This document shows positions 42,857 to 50,128 of a DNA stretch of 64,000 nucleotides, one piece after another. The position numbers were made by a program, and so were the translations under genes. The stretch comes from Pigmentiphaga sp. H8 (GTDB lineage Bacteria > Pseudomonadota > Gammaproteobacteria > Burkholderiales > Burkholderiaceae_B), in contig NZ_CP033966.1 of NCBI RefSeq assembly GCF_003854895.1, positions 2,790,001 to 2,854,000 of the forward strand, read 5' to 3'. The stretch's first letter is position 1. Each line of letters starts with the position of its first letter. Under the pieces are notes generated by a model. The model did no database searches and had not been told where the DNA came from. It saw only the letters and a list, made by a program, of their open reading frames with translations.

Positions 42857-42885
42857 TTGATTTTGTCGTGATTCGAGCGGACAAT
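42857..42885 (+). promoter_or_regulatory. Promoter upstream of the hisZ leader
   Basis: TTGATT (42857-42862) and GACAAT (42880-42885) with a 17-base spacer. The start site would be near 42892, giving a leader of about 159 bases before the hisZ ATG. Confidence 0.6.
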
Positions 42886-42906
42886 AGCGTGTAAGCCAAG
42901 AGGTAC

Positions 42907-42946
42907 GTCCGAATTAGTCACTGCACCAAATTGGTGCGAATCGGAC
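42907..42946 (+). promoter_or_regulatory. Long hairpin in the hisZ leader
   Basis: Outer stem GTCCGA (42907-42912) / TCGGAC (42941-42946) encloses inner stem GCACCAA (42923-42929) / TTGGTGC (42931-42937). It sits between the promoter and the terminator-like hairpin at 42964. Confidence 0.6.
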
Positions 42947-42963
42947 AACCCCAGCTTGGAAGA

Positions 42964-43011
42964 AGCGGTTGATGGGCTTGCACGTGTGCATACCCGCAGC
43001 CGCTTTTTTTT
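42964..43011 (+). terminator. Intrinsic terminator in the hisZ leader
   Basis: AGCGGTTG (42964-42971) pairs with CAGCCGCT (42997-43004) with one G-U pair. Inside are GGG/CCC and GCAC/GTGC pairs, and a T8 run ends it (43004-43011). This is a full rho-independent terminator 39 bases before the hisZ ATG and about 120 bases after the promoter, so it acts either as an attenuator or as the end of a small RNA. Confidence 0.7.
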
Positions 43012-43050
43012 CGTCCATCGTTTTCATTGAATCGTTTGCGAGATCCCCGC

Positions 43051-44241
43051 ATGGGCAAATGGCTGTTGCCCGAAAGCCTGGCAGATATCCTGCCGGCCGA
43101 GGCCCGGCGCATAGAAGAATTGCGCCGCTTGTTGCTGGACCTGTATCGCACCTATGGCTATGAGCTCGTCATGCCGCCGTTGGTGGAGTACCTCGACTCG
43201 CTGCTGTCGGCCAGCGGAGGCGACATGGACCTGCACACCTTCAAACTGGTGGACCAGATGTCGGGCCGTTCGCTCGGCATCCGGGCCGACATGACGCCCC
43301 AGGTGACGCGCATCGACGCGCACCTGCTCAATCGGGCAGGCACCACCCGCCTGTGCTATTGCGGAAGCGTGCTGCACACCTTGCCGCGCGGCCTCTGGGC
43401 CACGCGCGAGCCGCTGCAGATCGGCGCCGAGCTGTATGGCCACGCCGGTCCCGAGGCCGACATCGAAGTCCTGCAACTGGCGCTGGAAAGCGTCCGGCGC
43501 GCGGGGGTGGCCGATTACCGGGTCGACCTCAGCCACCTGGACGTAGTGCGCGCGCTGCTGGAAACCGACCCGGCCGCCGCCGCCCGCGCCGACGAGATCT
43601 TCAACCTGCTGCGCGAGAAGGACGTTCCCGGGCTGGCGGCGCTCGGCCCCGCGCTGGCGCCGGCCACCGCCCAGGCGCTGCAGGTGCTGCCGACGCTGTA
43701 CGGCGAACTGGACGTGCTGGAGAAGGCCCGCGCGGCGCTGCCGGCGCTGCCCCGGATCAGCCAGGCGCTGGACATGCTGGCCGCGCTGGCCAAGGCGCTG
43801 CCGGGCGTGGACATCGGCATCGACCTGGCCGACGTGCGCAGCTTCAACTATCACACCGGCGTGGTCTTCGCCGTCTACTGCGGCGGCTGGCCCAACGCGG
43901 TGGTGCGCGGCGGCCGCTACGACGACGTCGGCAGGGTATTCGGACGGGCACGCCCGGCCACCGGTTTCAGCCTGGACCTGCGCGAACTGGCGGGGCTGCT
44001 CGCGCCCGCCACCGCGAGTTCCGCAGTCCGCGCCCCGTGGGGTCTCGAGCCCGATCTGGCGGAGGCCGTGCGCGCGCTGCGCGCCGCCGGCCAGATCGTG
44101 GTCCAGATACTGCCCGGACATGAACACGATCAGCAGGAATTCATCTGCGATCACGAGCTGGTGCTGCGCAATGGCGCCTGGCGGGTCGAATCCCTGGCCA
44201 GCGCCGAGGCCGCCCGGCCATCCCCATCCACCGCAATCTGA
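43051..44241 (+). CDS. hisZ: ATP phosphoribosyltransferase regulatory subunit HisZ
   Basis: A 396-residue class II synthetase-like protein (LVDQMSGRSLGIRADMTPQV, VEYLDSLLSA, VRGGRYDDVGRVFG) that resembles the HisS core but lacks its anticodon domain. HisZ binds the short form of HisG and is needed for the first step of histidine synthesis; hisG is not in the window. It begins at ATG 43051 after a terminator-containing leader and is followed by purA after 38 bases, the usual betaproteobacterial neighbour. Confidence 0.94.
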   Translation: MGKWLLPESLADILPAEARRIEELRRLLLDLYRTYGYELVMPPLVEYLDSLLSASGGDMDLHTFKLVDQMSGRSLGIRADMTPQVTRIDAHLLNRAGTTRLCYCGSVLHTLPRGLWATREPLQIGAELYGHAGPEADIEVLQLALESVRRAGVADYRVDLSHLDVVRALLETDPAAAARADEIFNLLREKDVPGLAALGPALAPATAQALQVLPTLYGELDVLEKARAALPALPRISQALDMLAALAKALPGVDIGIDLADVRSFNYHTGVVFAVYCGGWPNAVVRGGRYDDVGRVFGRARPATGFSLDLRELAGLLAPATASSAVRAPWGLEPDLAEAVRALRAAGQIVVQILPGHEHDQQEFICDHELVLRNGAWRVESLASAEAARPSPSTAI

Positions 44242-44279
44242 CGCCCGTCGCGGGCGGAATTTAGAGAAGCAGAAGCAAC

Positions 44280-45575
44280 ATGGCTAACAACGTCGTGGTT
44301 ATCGGCACCCAGTGGGGTGACGAAGGCAAAGGCAAGATCGTCGACTGGCTGGCGGAGTCCGCCCAAGGGGTGGTGCGCTTCCAGGGCGGCCACAATGCGG
44401 GCCATACCCTGTGGATCGCCGGCAAGAAGACCATCCTGCGCCTGATCCCCTCGGGCATCATGCACCCCGGCATGACCTGCTACATCGGCAACGGCGTGGT
44501 GCTGTCGCCCGAAGCGCTGCTGCGCGAGATCGAGGAACTCGAGGCCGCCGGCGTCGAGGTGCGCGCCCGCCTTCGCGTGTCCGAGGCCTGCCCGCTGATC
44601 CTGCCGTACCACGTCGCCGTCGACCAGGCGCGCGAGGCCCGCAAGGGCGCCGGCAAGATCGGCACGACCGGCCGCGGCATCGGCCCCGCCTACGAGGACA
44701 AGGTCGCGCGTCGCGCCATCCGCGTCCAGGACCTGTACGACCCGGCCTCCTTCGACGCCAAGCTGGAAGAGGCCCTGGACTATCACAACTTCGTGCTGAC
44801 CCAGTACCTGGGCGCCCAGGCCGTGGATGCCGCGCAGGTGCGCGACCAGGCCATGGCGCTGGCGCCGGTGCTCAAGCCCATGGTGGCCGACGTGGCCAAC
44901 GCGCTGTACGAAGCCTCGGCGGGTGGCCAGAAGCTGCTGTTCGAAGGCGCGCAGGGCGCGCTGCTGGACGTGGACCACGGCACCTATCCCTACGTCACCA
45001 GCAGCAACTGCGTGGCCGGCGCGGCCTCGGCGGGCTCGGGCGTCGGACCGCAGAAGCTCGAGTACGTGCTGGGCATCACCAAGGCCTATGCCACCCGCGT
45101 CGGGTCGGGCCCGTTCCCGACCGAGCTGGACGACGACATCGGCGCCCGCCTGGCCTCGGTAGGCAAGGAATTCGGCTCGGTCACCGGCCGGCCGCGCCGC
45201 TGCGGCTGGTTCGACGGCGCCGCGCTCAAGCGCTCGATCCGCCTGAACGGCATCTCCGGCCTGTGCATCACCAAGCTGGACGTGCTGGACGGCCTGGAAA
45301 CCATCAAGCTGGGCGTGGGCTATCGCGTCAACGGCGAATTCCGCGACGTCCTGCCCTACGGGGCGGCGGCCGTGGCCAGCAGCGAGCCCGTCCTGGAGGA
45401 AATGCCGGGCTGGAGCGAGTCCACCGTGGGCGTGACCGAATACGATAAACTTCCGGTCAATGCCCGTCGCTACCTGGAGCGGATGGCCGAAGTCTGCGGC
45501 GTGCCGATCGACCTGGTGTCGACCGGTCCGGACCGCACCGAAACCGTCGTGCTGCGGCATCCCTTCAAGGCCTGA
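44280..45575 (+). CDS. purA: Adenylosuccinate synthetase
   Basis: A 431-residue PurA of normal length. The GTP-binding loop is GTQWGDEGKGKIVDWLA near the N-terminus; GPAYEDKVARRAIRV and TSSNCVAGAASAGSGVGP are conserved substrate-binding blocks. It joins IMP and aspartate using GTP, the first committed step to AMP. A strong terminator lies between it and the next gene. Confidence 0.97.
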   Translation: MANNVVVIGTQWGDEGKGKIVDWLAESAQGVVRFQGGHNAGHTLWIAGKKTILRLIPSGIMHPGMTCYIGNGVVLSPEALLREIEELEAAGVEVRARLRVSEACPLILPYHVAVDQAREARKGAGKIGTTGRGIGPAYEDKVARRAIRVQDLYDPASFDAKLEEALDYHNFVLTQYLGAQAVDAAQVRDQAMALAPVLKPMVADVANALYEASAGGQKLLFEGAQGALLDVDHGTYPYVTSSNCVAGAASAGSGVGPQKLEYVLGITKAYATRVGSGPFPTELDDDIGARLASVGKEFGSVTGRPRRCGWFDGAALKRSIRLNGISGLCITKLDVLDGLETIKLGVGYRVNGEFRDVLPYGAAAVASSEPVLEEMPGWSESTVGVTEYDKLPVNARRYLERMAEVCGVPIDLVSTGPDRTETVVLRHPFKA

Positions 45576-45597
45576 TCGGCTCCTTACTCATCCTGGC

Positions 45598-45622
45598 GCC
45601 CCGGTTGATCCGGGGCTTTTTT
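45598..45622 (+). terminator. Intrinsic terminator of purA
   Basis: GCCCCGG (45598-45604) and CCGGGGC (45610-45616) around loop TTGAT, followed by T6 (45617-45622). It ends 16 bases before the phosphoribosyltransferase ATG. Confidence 0.88.
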
Positions 45623-45638
45623 GCAGTATCCGGACACC

Positions 45639-46175
45639 ATGCAGCAAGATACCGACAAAGATCTCTGGATCAGCTGGGACCGCTACAACCAACTCATCGA
45701 GCAACTGGGCCTGCAGGTCCACCAGTCGGGCTGGAAGTTCGACCAGATCGTCTGCCTGGCCCGCGGCGGAATGCGCGTGGGCGACGTGCTGTCGCGCATC
45801 TACGACGTGCCGCTGGGCATCCTGGCCACCAGCAGCTACCGCGAGGCGGCGGGCACCGAGCAGGGGCGGCTGGACATCGCGCAGTTCATCACGATCACGC
45901 GCGGCACGCTGGAAGGCAAGGTGCTGCTGGTGGACGACATGGTCGACACCGGCGTGACCTTCGACCGCGTGCACCAGCACCTGCTGCAGCAGTTCTCGGC
46001 GATCACGGAAATGCGCACGGCCGTGCTGTGGTTCAAGGGGCACTCCAAGGTGGTGCCGGACTACTACGTGCAGAAACTGCCGACGAATCCGTGGATACAC
46101 CAGCCCTTCGAGGACTACGACAGCATCCGGCCGTATCAGCTCGAGGCCTGGGTGCGCAAGGGCAAGAGCGACTGA
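45639..46175 (+). CDS. Purine-type phosphoribosyltransferase
   Basis: A 178-residue type I phosphoribosyltransferase with the PRPP-binding motif VLLVDDMVDTGVTF (about residue 98) and an N-terminal CLARGGMRVGDVLSR loop. Similar short proteins beside purA are annotated as hypoxanthine- or xanthine-guanine phosphoribosyltransferases, so purine salvage is likely. It begins just after the purA terminator, which suggests read-through or its own weak promoter. It ends before a strong terminator. Confidence 0.85.
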   Translation: MQQDTDKDLWISWDRYNQLIEQLGLQVHQSGWKFDQIVCLARGGMRVGDVLSRIYDVPLGILATSSYREAAGTEQGRLDIAQFITITRGTLEGKVLLVDDMVDTGVTFDRVHQHLLQQFSAITEMRTAVLWFKGHSKVVPDYYVQKLPTNPWIHQPFEDYDSIRPYQLEAWVRKGKSD

Positions 46176-46193
46176 TCGCCGCCGGCGTTCCAC

Positions 46194-46229
46194 GAAAGCC
46201 CGGTCGGGAGCCATCCCGGCCGGGCTTTC
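46194..46229. terminator. Bidirectional-looking terminator after the phosphoribosyltransferase gene
   Basis: GAAAGCCCGG (46194-46203) pairs with CCGGGCTTTC (46220-46229); TTGTTT follows. It separates the purA region from the FNR-box-controlled stress gene. Confidence 0.8.
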
Positions 46230-46248
46230 TTGTTTCAGGCCGCGGCGA

Positions 46249-46290
46249 TTGATCTGACTCAAGGTGTGTGCAATAAACCCGGCGTAGCAT
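46249..46290 (+). promoter_or_regulatory. FNR/Anr-dependent class II promoter of the universal stress gene
   Basis: TTGATCTGACTCAA (46249-46262) matches the FNR consensus TTGAT-N4-ATCAA at nine of ten positions. A -10-like TAGCAT lies at 46285-46290, giving a start near 46297. The FNR box centre (46255.5) is then 41.5 bases upstream, the position of class II FNR-activated promoters. No -35 is needed or seen. Confidence 0.75.
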
Positions 46291-46335
46291 GAACGACTGC
46301 AGGCCGCCTACGACGTCCGGTCGACAGGAGCAACC

Positions 46336-46803
46336 ATGTATCAGAAGCTACTCGTTCCCATCGACGGCAGCGCCACGTCCCGCCTGGCCCTGGAGGAAGC
46401 CGTGATGCTGGCGCGCCTGAGCGGCGCCAGGATAGAACTCCTGCACGTCGTGGACGAACTCGAACATATCTGGGGCCGGCCCAGCCCTGCGGTCTACATC
46501 AGGGAGGTGCGCCCCATGTTCCTGAAGGCGGGCCAGGACCTGCTGGACGAGACCCGGGCCGAGATCGAGTCGCAGGGCATCGAAGTGGACACCGTACTGC
46601 TGGAAAGCCGCGGCACCCGGGCCTCGGAATTGATCGCCGCCCAGGCGGCCAAGGACGGCGTGGACGCCATCGTCATGGGAACCCATGGCCGGCGGGGCGT
46701 CGACCGCGTGCTGATAGGCAGCGATGCCGAGCAGGTGGTGCGACTTTCGGCGGTGCCGGTGATGCTGGTCAGGCAGGCCCGGCCATCGATCGCGGCGGGC
46801 TAG
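46336..46803 (+). CDS. Universal stress protein (UspA family)
   Basis: A 155-residue Usp domain protein. MYQKLLVPIDGSATSRLALE opens the fold; the ATP-binding motif is GTHGRRGVDRVLIGS (about residue 115, pattern G-x2-G-x9-G-S). Its promoter has an FNR box at -41.5, so it is probably induced by low oxygen, as many Usp genes are. Its last 35 bases overlap the 3' end of the convergent sigma-54 activator gene. Confidence 0.94.
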   Translation: MYQKLLVPIDGSATSRLALEEAVMLARLSGARIELLHVVDELEHIWGRPSPAVYIREVRPMFLKAGQDLLDETRAEIESQGIEVDTVLLESRGTRASELIAAQAAKDGVDAIVMGTHGRRGVDRVLIGSDAEQVVRLSAVPVMLVRQARPSIAAG

Positions 46804-48736
46804 GCTCCGCGGCCGTATCCGCGCAGGCCTCCAGCTCGGCCAGCCACCGCCACAGCGTCGAACGGCTGACGCCCAGCAGGCGGGCCGCCTCGGCGCGCCG
46901 GCCTCCCGCCTGGTCCAGCGCAGCGCGTACGCGCTGTGCCAGCGGCCGTTCCACGGTCGGGCCGGCTCCCGAGGCGAACAATTCCGGACAGTCATGGGCC
47001 AGTGCATCGAGCGGGATGTCGCGCACATCGGCATACTGCGCCAGCGTGACCGCGATCCGCTCCGCCAGGTTCTCCAGCTCGCGGACGTTGCCGGGCCAGT
47101 GGTAGCGGCGCAGCGCGTCCATCCACGGCGCCAGCGCGACGGCGGCGTCCAGGGATGAACCCAGGCGCTTCAGGCAGCGGTCGGCCATGGGCAGGATGAG
47201 GACGGGAATGTCTTCCCGGCGTTCGCGCAGCGCGGGCAGGGCCAGCCGCAGGATGTTGAGGCGGTAGTACAGGTCGCGCCGGAACCGGCCCTGTTCGATC
47301 AGCGCTTCCAGCGGTTGATGCGTGGCGGCGACCACGCGCACGTCGATGGGCAGCGGCGCGGTCGCGCCCAGGCGCATGACTTCCCGTTCCTGCAGCACGC
47401 GCAGCAGCCTTGTCTGGAGCGGCATGGGCATGTCGCCGATCTCGTCCAGGAACAGGGTGCCGGTATGGGCCGCCTCGAACAGGCCGCACTTGCCGCCGCG
47501 CCGCGAACCGGTGAAGGCGCCTTCCTCGTAGCCGAACAGTTCGCTTTCCAGCAGCGACTCCGGAAAGGACGCGCAGTTGACGGCGACGAAGGGGCGCCCG
47601 GCCCGCCGGCTTTCGTTGTGGATGGCCTGGGCGAACAGTTCCTTGCCGACGCCGCTTTCGCCGGTGATCAACACGCCCAGGTCCGTGCGGGCGTAGCGGT
47701 GGGCGCTGGCGACGGCCGTGCGCATGGCCTGGCTGCCGCCGGCCAGGCTGGAGAAAGTGTGGCGGGCCGTGTGCTGCTGGCGCCGCTGCAGGATGCGCAG
47801 GCTGGCGTCGGCCGCCTGGATGGCGCTGGCGTCGTGCAGCGTCAGCGCCGCCCCCACGATGTCCCCATGTTCCCGTATCAGGGTGCGGTCGACCACCCAG
47901 TCGCGCTGCCCGAAGCGCAGCGCGATGGCCCGTTCCTGGCGGCCGCTGGCCAGCGTGGCACGCAGGGACAGCGCCGGCTCGAGTTCGCCCAGCGGCCGTC
48001 CCCGCAGCAGCGCGTCGGGCTTGCCGAGCAATTGCCGCATGGGCGGGTTGATGGCGATGATGCGGTCTTCGCGGTCGACCGCGACCACCGCTTCCTGCAG
48101 GTTGTGCAGCACGCTGTGCAACTGTTCGTAGCGGCCGGCCTCCAGGCGCGCGACCCTGGCCAGTTCCAGGGCATCGTCGAAGCCCTTGCGGATGCTGGCC
48201 AGGGAATAGGCCAGCAGGCCCCGCAGCCCGGCCTGCTCGGCCAGTTCCACCACCAGGCTGGAGCCGACGATGACCTGGTATCCCTCCCGGCGCAGCGTCT
48301 CGAAGCGAAGCCGGGCGTCGTCCGGCGTACGGTAGGCGTGCTGGCTGATGCCGATGTTGAGCAGATCCTTGACGTCGTCCAGCTCGGGTATGGTCTGGCC
48401 GTACATCACCACGCCGACGCGGTCGGCGATCCGGCGTGCCTGGATCAGCGCCTGCAGCAGGTCGAAGCCGCCCAGGTGGATGGTGGCCACCGGCGCCTGC
48501 AGGCCGGCCCGCAGGATGGCTGCGTTCGAGCCGGCGCTGACGAAGGCGTCGGCCATGCCGCGCTCGACCCGGTCCTGCGCCAGGGCCAGGGCGTCGCCGA
48601 AGGTGGCGTCGACGACCTCGATCCGCGCCCGCTGCGCATATTCGGCAACGACCGGCATGGCCAGTTCGCGAATGTGCCGGTAGCTGACGAAACACAGGCG
48701 CGGCAGGCCCGGGGGAGGCGAGGAAAGGGGAAGCAT
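46769..48736 (-). CDS. PrpR-type sigma-54-dependent activator
   Basis: A 655-residue activator. It has an N-terminal PrpR-type sensor (about residues 10-190, FVSYRHIRELAMPVVAEYAQ, ATIHLGGFDLLQA), a PAS-like segment, the AAA+ domain (Walker A GESGVGKE, GAFTG loop GAFTGSRRGG that contacts sigma-54, Walker B LFLDEIGDMP), and a Fis-type helix-turn-helix at the end (AARLLGVSRSTLWRWLAEL). PrpR proteins sense 2-methylcitrate-like ligands. No prp genes are nearby; the divergent operon has a sigma-54 promoter and is the likely target. Confidence 0.92.
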   Translation of the reverse strand: MLPLSSPPPGLPRLCFVSYRHIRELAMPVVAEYAQRARIEVVDATFGDALALAQDRVERGMADAFVSAGSNAAILRAGLQAPVATIHLGGFDLLQALIQARRIADRVGVVMYGQTIPELDDVKDLLNIGISQHAYRTPDDARLRFETLRREGYQVIVGSSLVVELAEQAGLRGLLAYSLASIRKGFDDALELARVARLEAGRYEQLHSVLHNLQEAVVAVDREDRIIAINPPMRQLLGKPDALLRGRPLGELEPALSLRATLASGRQERAIALRFGQRDWVVDRTLIREHGDIVGAALTLHDASAIQAADASLRILQRRQQHTARHTFSSLAGGSQAMRTAVASAHRYARTDLGVLITGESGVGKELFAQAIHNESRRAGRPFVAVNCASFPESLLESELFGYEEGAFTGSRRGGKCGLFEAAHTGTLFLDEIGDMPMPLQTRLLRVLQEREVMRLGATAPLPIDVRVVAATHQPLEALIEQGRFRRDLYYRLNILRLALPALRERREDIPVLILPMADRCLKRLGSSLDAAVALAPWMDALRRYHWPGNVRELENLAERIAVTLAQYADVRDIPLDALAHDCPELFASGAGPTVERPLAQRVRAALDQAGGRRAEAARLLGVSRSTLWRWLAELEACADTAAEPSPPRSMAGPA

Positions 48737-48763
48737 GATCGTGTCTTGGTAAGACGTCCTGTC

Positions 48764-48784
48764 TGTTCCATGATTGTTCCATGA
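48764..48784. promoter_or_regulatory. Tandem upstream activator repeats
   Basis: TGTTCCATGA occurs at 48764-48773 and again at 48775-48784, offset by 11 bases (about one helical turn); the second copy extends to the imperfect palindrome GTTCCATGAAAC. They lie about 100 bases upstream of the sigma-54 start site, the normal place for an enhancer-binding activator, and within the divergent gap. Confidence 0.65.
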
Positions 48785-48853
48785 AACGTCCGGACAAAGT
48801 CGCCAGACCGGGAAAACGCCGATGAATCAAGGCCTTGCCGCGGAGTTCGCAGG

Positions 48854-48869
48854 TGGCACGGGGATTGCA
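48854..48869 (+). promoter_or_regulatory. Sigma-54 promoter of the CoA-transferase/Bug operon
   Basis: TGGCACGGGGATTGCA matches the sigma-54 consensus TGGCACG-N4-TTGCA exactly, with GG at -24 (48855-48856) and GC at -12 (48867-48868). The start would be near 48880, so the gene must start downstream; AAGGAG at 48890-48895 precedes TTG 48903. Confidence 0.9.
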
Positions 48870-48902
48870 CCGTCCCGGCATCGTCTTCAAGGAGATAGCG
48901 GA

Positions 48903-50099
48903 TTGGCCCTCGAACACATTACCGTGCTGGACTTGACCCACATGCTTTCCGGGCCCTACGGCACCATGCTGCTGGCCGACCTGGGCGCGCGCACCATCAA
49001 GGTCGAACCTCCGGGGAAGGGCGAAGGCACGCGCCGGCTGCTCGAGAACGATCCGCAGCATTCGCGCGACGGCATGGGCGCCTACTACGTCACCCTCAAC
49101 CGGAACAAGGAAAGCGTCTGCGTCGACCTGAAGCAGCCGGCGGGCCGCGAGGTCTTCCTGGACCTGGTGCGGCGCGCCGACGTGGTGTTCGACAACTTCA
49201 GCGTGGGAGTGACCGAAAGGCTGGGCATCGACCATGCGTCGCTGGCCAAGGTCAACCCGCGCATCGTCACCTGCTCGGTGACGGGATTCGGGCAGACCGG
49301 GCCGGCCACGCAGCGGCCCGCGTTCGACCAGGTGGTGCAGGCCATGGGGGGCGGCATGTCGATCACCGGCACGCCGGCCACGGGGCCGATACGCAGCGGC
49401 ATCCCCATTGGCGACCTGGGCGGCGGCACCTTCGGCGCGATAGGCGTGCTGGCGGCCCTGGTCGAGCGCGAGCAGACGGGCAGGGGACAGCACGTCGACA
49501 TCGCCATGCTGGACGTGCAGGTCTCGCTGCTGAACTACATGGCCACGATGTACTTCATGTCCGGCCAGGTTCCCGAAGGCATAGGCAACGGCCACTTCGT
49601 GCACGTGCCCTACAACTGCTATCCGACCGCGGATGGCCACATCATCATCGCCTGCATCGGCGACGCCTTCTTCGAGCGCTTCGTGGACTTCATCGACGTG
49701 CCCGAACTGCGGCGGCCCGAGTATCTCCAGCAGCCGGTGCGCTTCGCCGACAAGGCGCGCATCGACGAGATCATCTCGGAGGAGCTGCGCAAGCAGCCCA
49801 CCGCCCACTGGCTCGCGCGGCTGGAGGCCGCCCGCATTCCCTGCGGCCCGGTCAACGACTTCGCGCAGGCGCTGGCCGACCCCCAGGTCGTGGCGCGGAA
49901 CATGGTGGCCGAGGTGCCGCTGCCCGACGGAACGTCGCTGCGCATGCCGGGCAATCCGGTCAAGCTCTCGGGCGCGGCACCGGCATCTTTCGGCGCGCCG
50001 CCGCGGCTGGGCGCCCAGACCGACGCCGTGCTGGGCGACTGGCTGGGCTATGCGCCGGACCGGCTGGCCAGCCTGCGCGGGCAGGGCGCGATAGGCTGA
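48903..50099 (+). CDS. CaiB/Frc family (class III) CoA-transferase
   Basis: A 398-residue class III CoA-transferase. Landmarks are VLDLTHMLSGPYGTMLLADLG, TIKVEPPGKGEGTR, CSVTGFGQTGP and the catalytic Asp in AFDQVVQAMGG (about residue 142). The start was set at TTG 48903 because the sigma-54 transcript starts near 48880 and AAGGAG lies just before; ATG codons further upstream are outside that transcript. It moves CoA between organic acids. It is co-transcribed with a Bug receptor 29 bases downstream, suggesting uptake and activation of one acid. Confidence 0.9.
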   Translation: MALEHITVLDLTHMLSGPYGTMLLADLGARTIKVEPPGKGEGTRRLLENDPQHSRDGMGAYYVTLNRNKESVCVDLKQPAGREVFLDLVRRADVVFDNFSVGVTERLGIDHASLAKVNPRIVTCSVTGFGQTGPATQRPAFDQVVQAMGGGMSITGTPATGPIRSGIPIGDLGGGTFGAIGVLAALVEREQTGRGQHVDIAMLDVQVSLLNYMATMYFMSGQVPEGIGNGHFVHVPYNCYPTADGHIIIACIGDAFFERFVDFIDVPELRRPEYLQQPVRFADKARIDEIISEELRKQPTAHWLARLEAARIPCGPVNDFAQALADPQVVARNMVAEVPLPDGTSLRMPGNPVKLSGAAPASFGAPPRLGAQTDAVLGDWLGYAPDRLASLRGQGAIG

Positions 50100-50128
50100 C
50101 GACAAGATCAAACCAAGGAGGAGACAAC

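Larger units (their letters stand above)
42679..43050. other. Divergent regulatory gap between the ubiD-type gene and hisZ
   Basis: No protein gene is supported in these 372 bases. The first part (to about 42850) carries only the upstream region of the ubiD-type gene. The second part holds a promoter pointing toward hisZ and two strong hairpins, listed separately. A short ORF read through the terminator (from 42969) has no convincing start region and codes only one His, so it is not a histidine leader peptide. Confidence 0.6.

Noticed and set aside
42969..43163. Short ORF as a histidine-operon leader peptide before hisZ
   Set aside because: It contains a single His codon near its start and no His run, and it reads through the terminator hairpin into hisZ out of frame.
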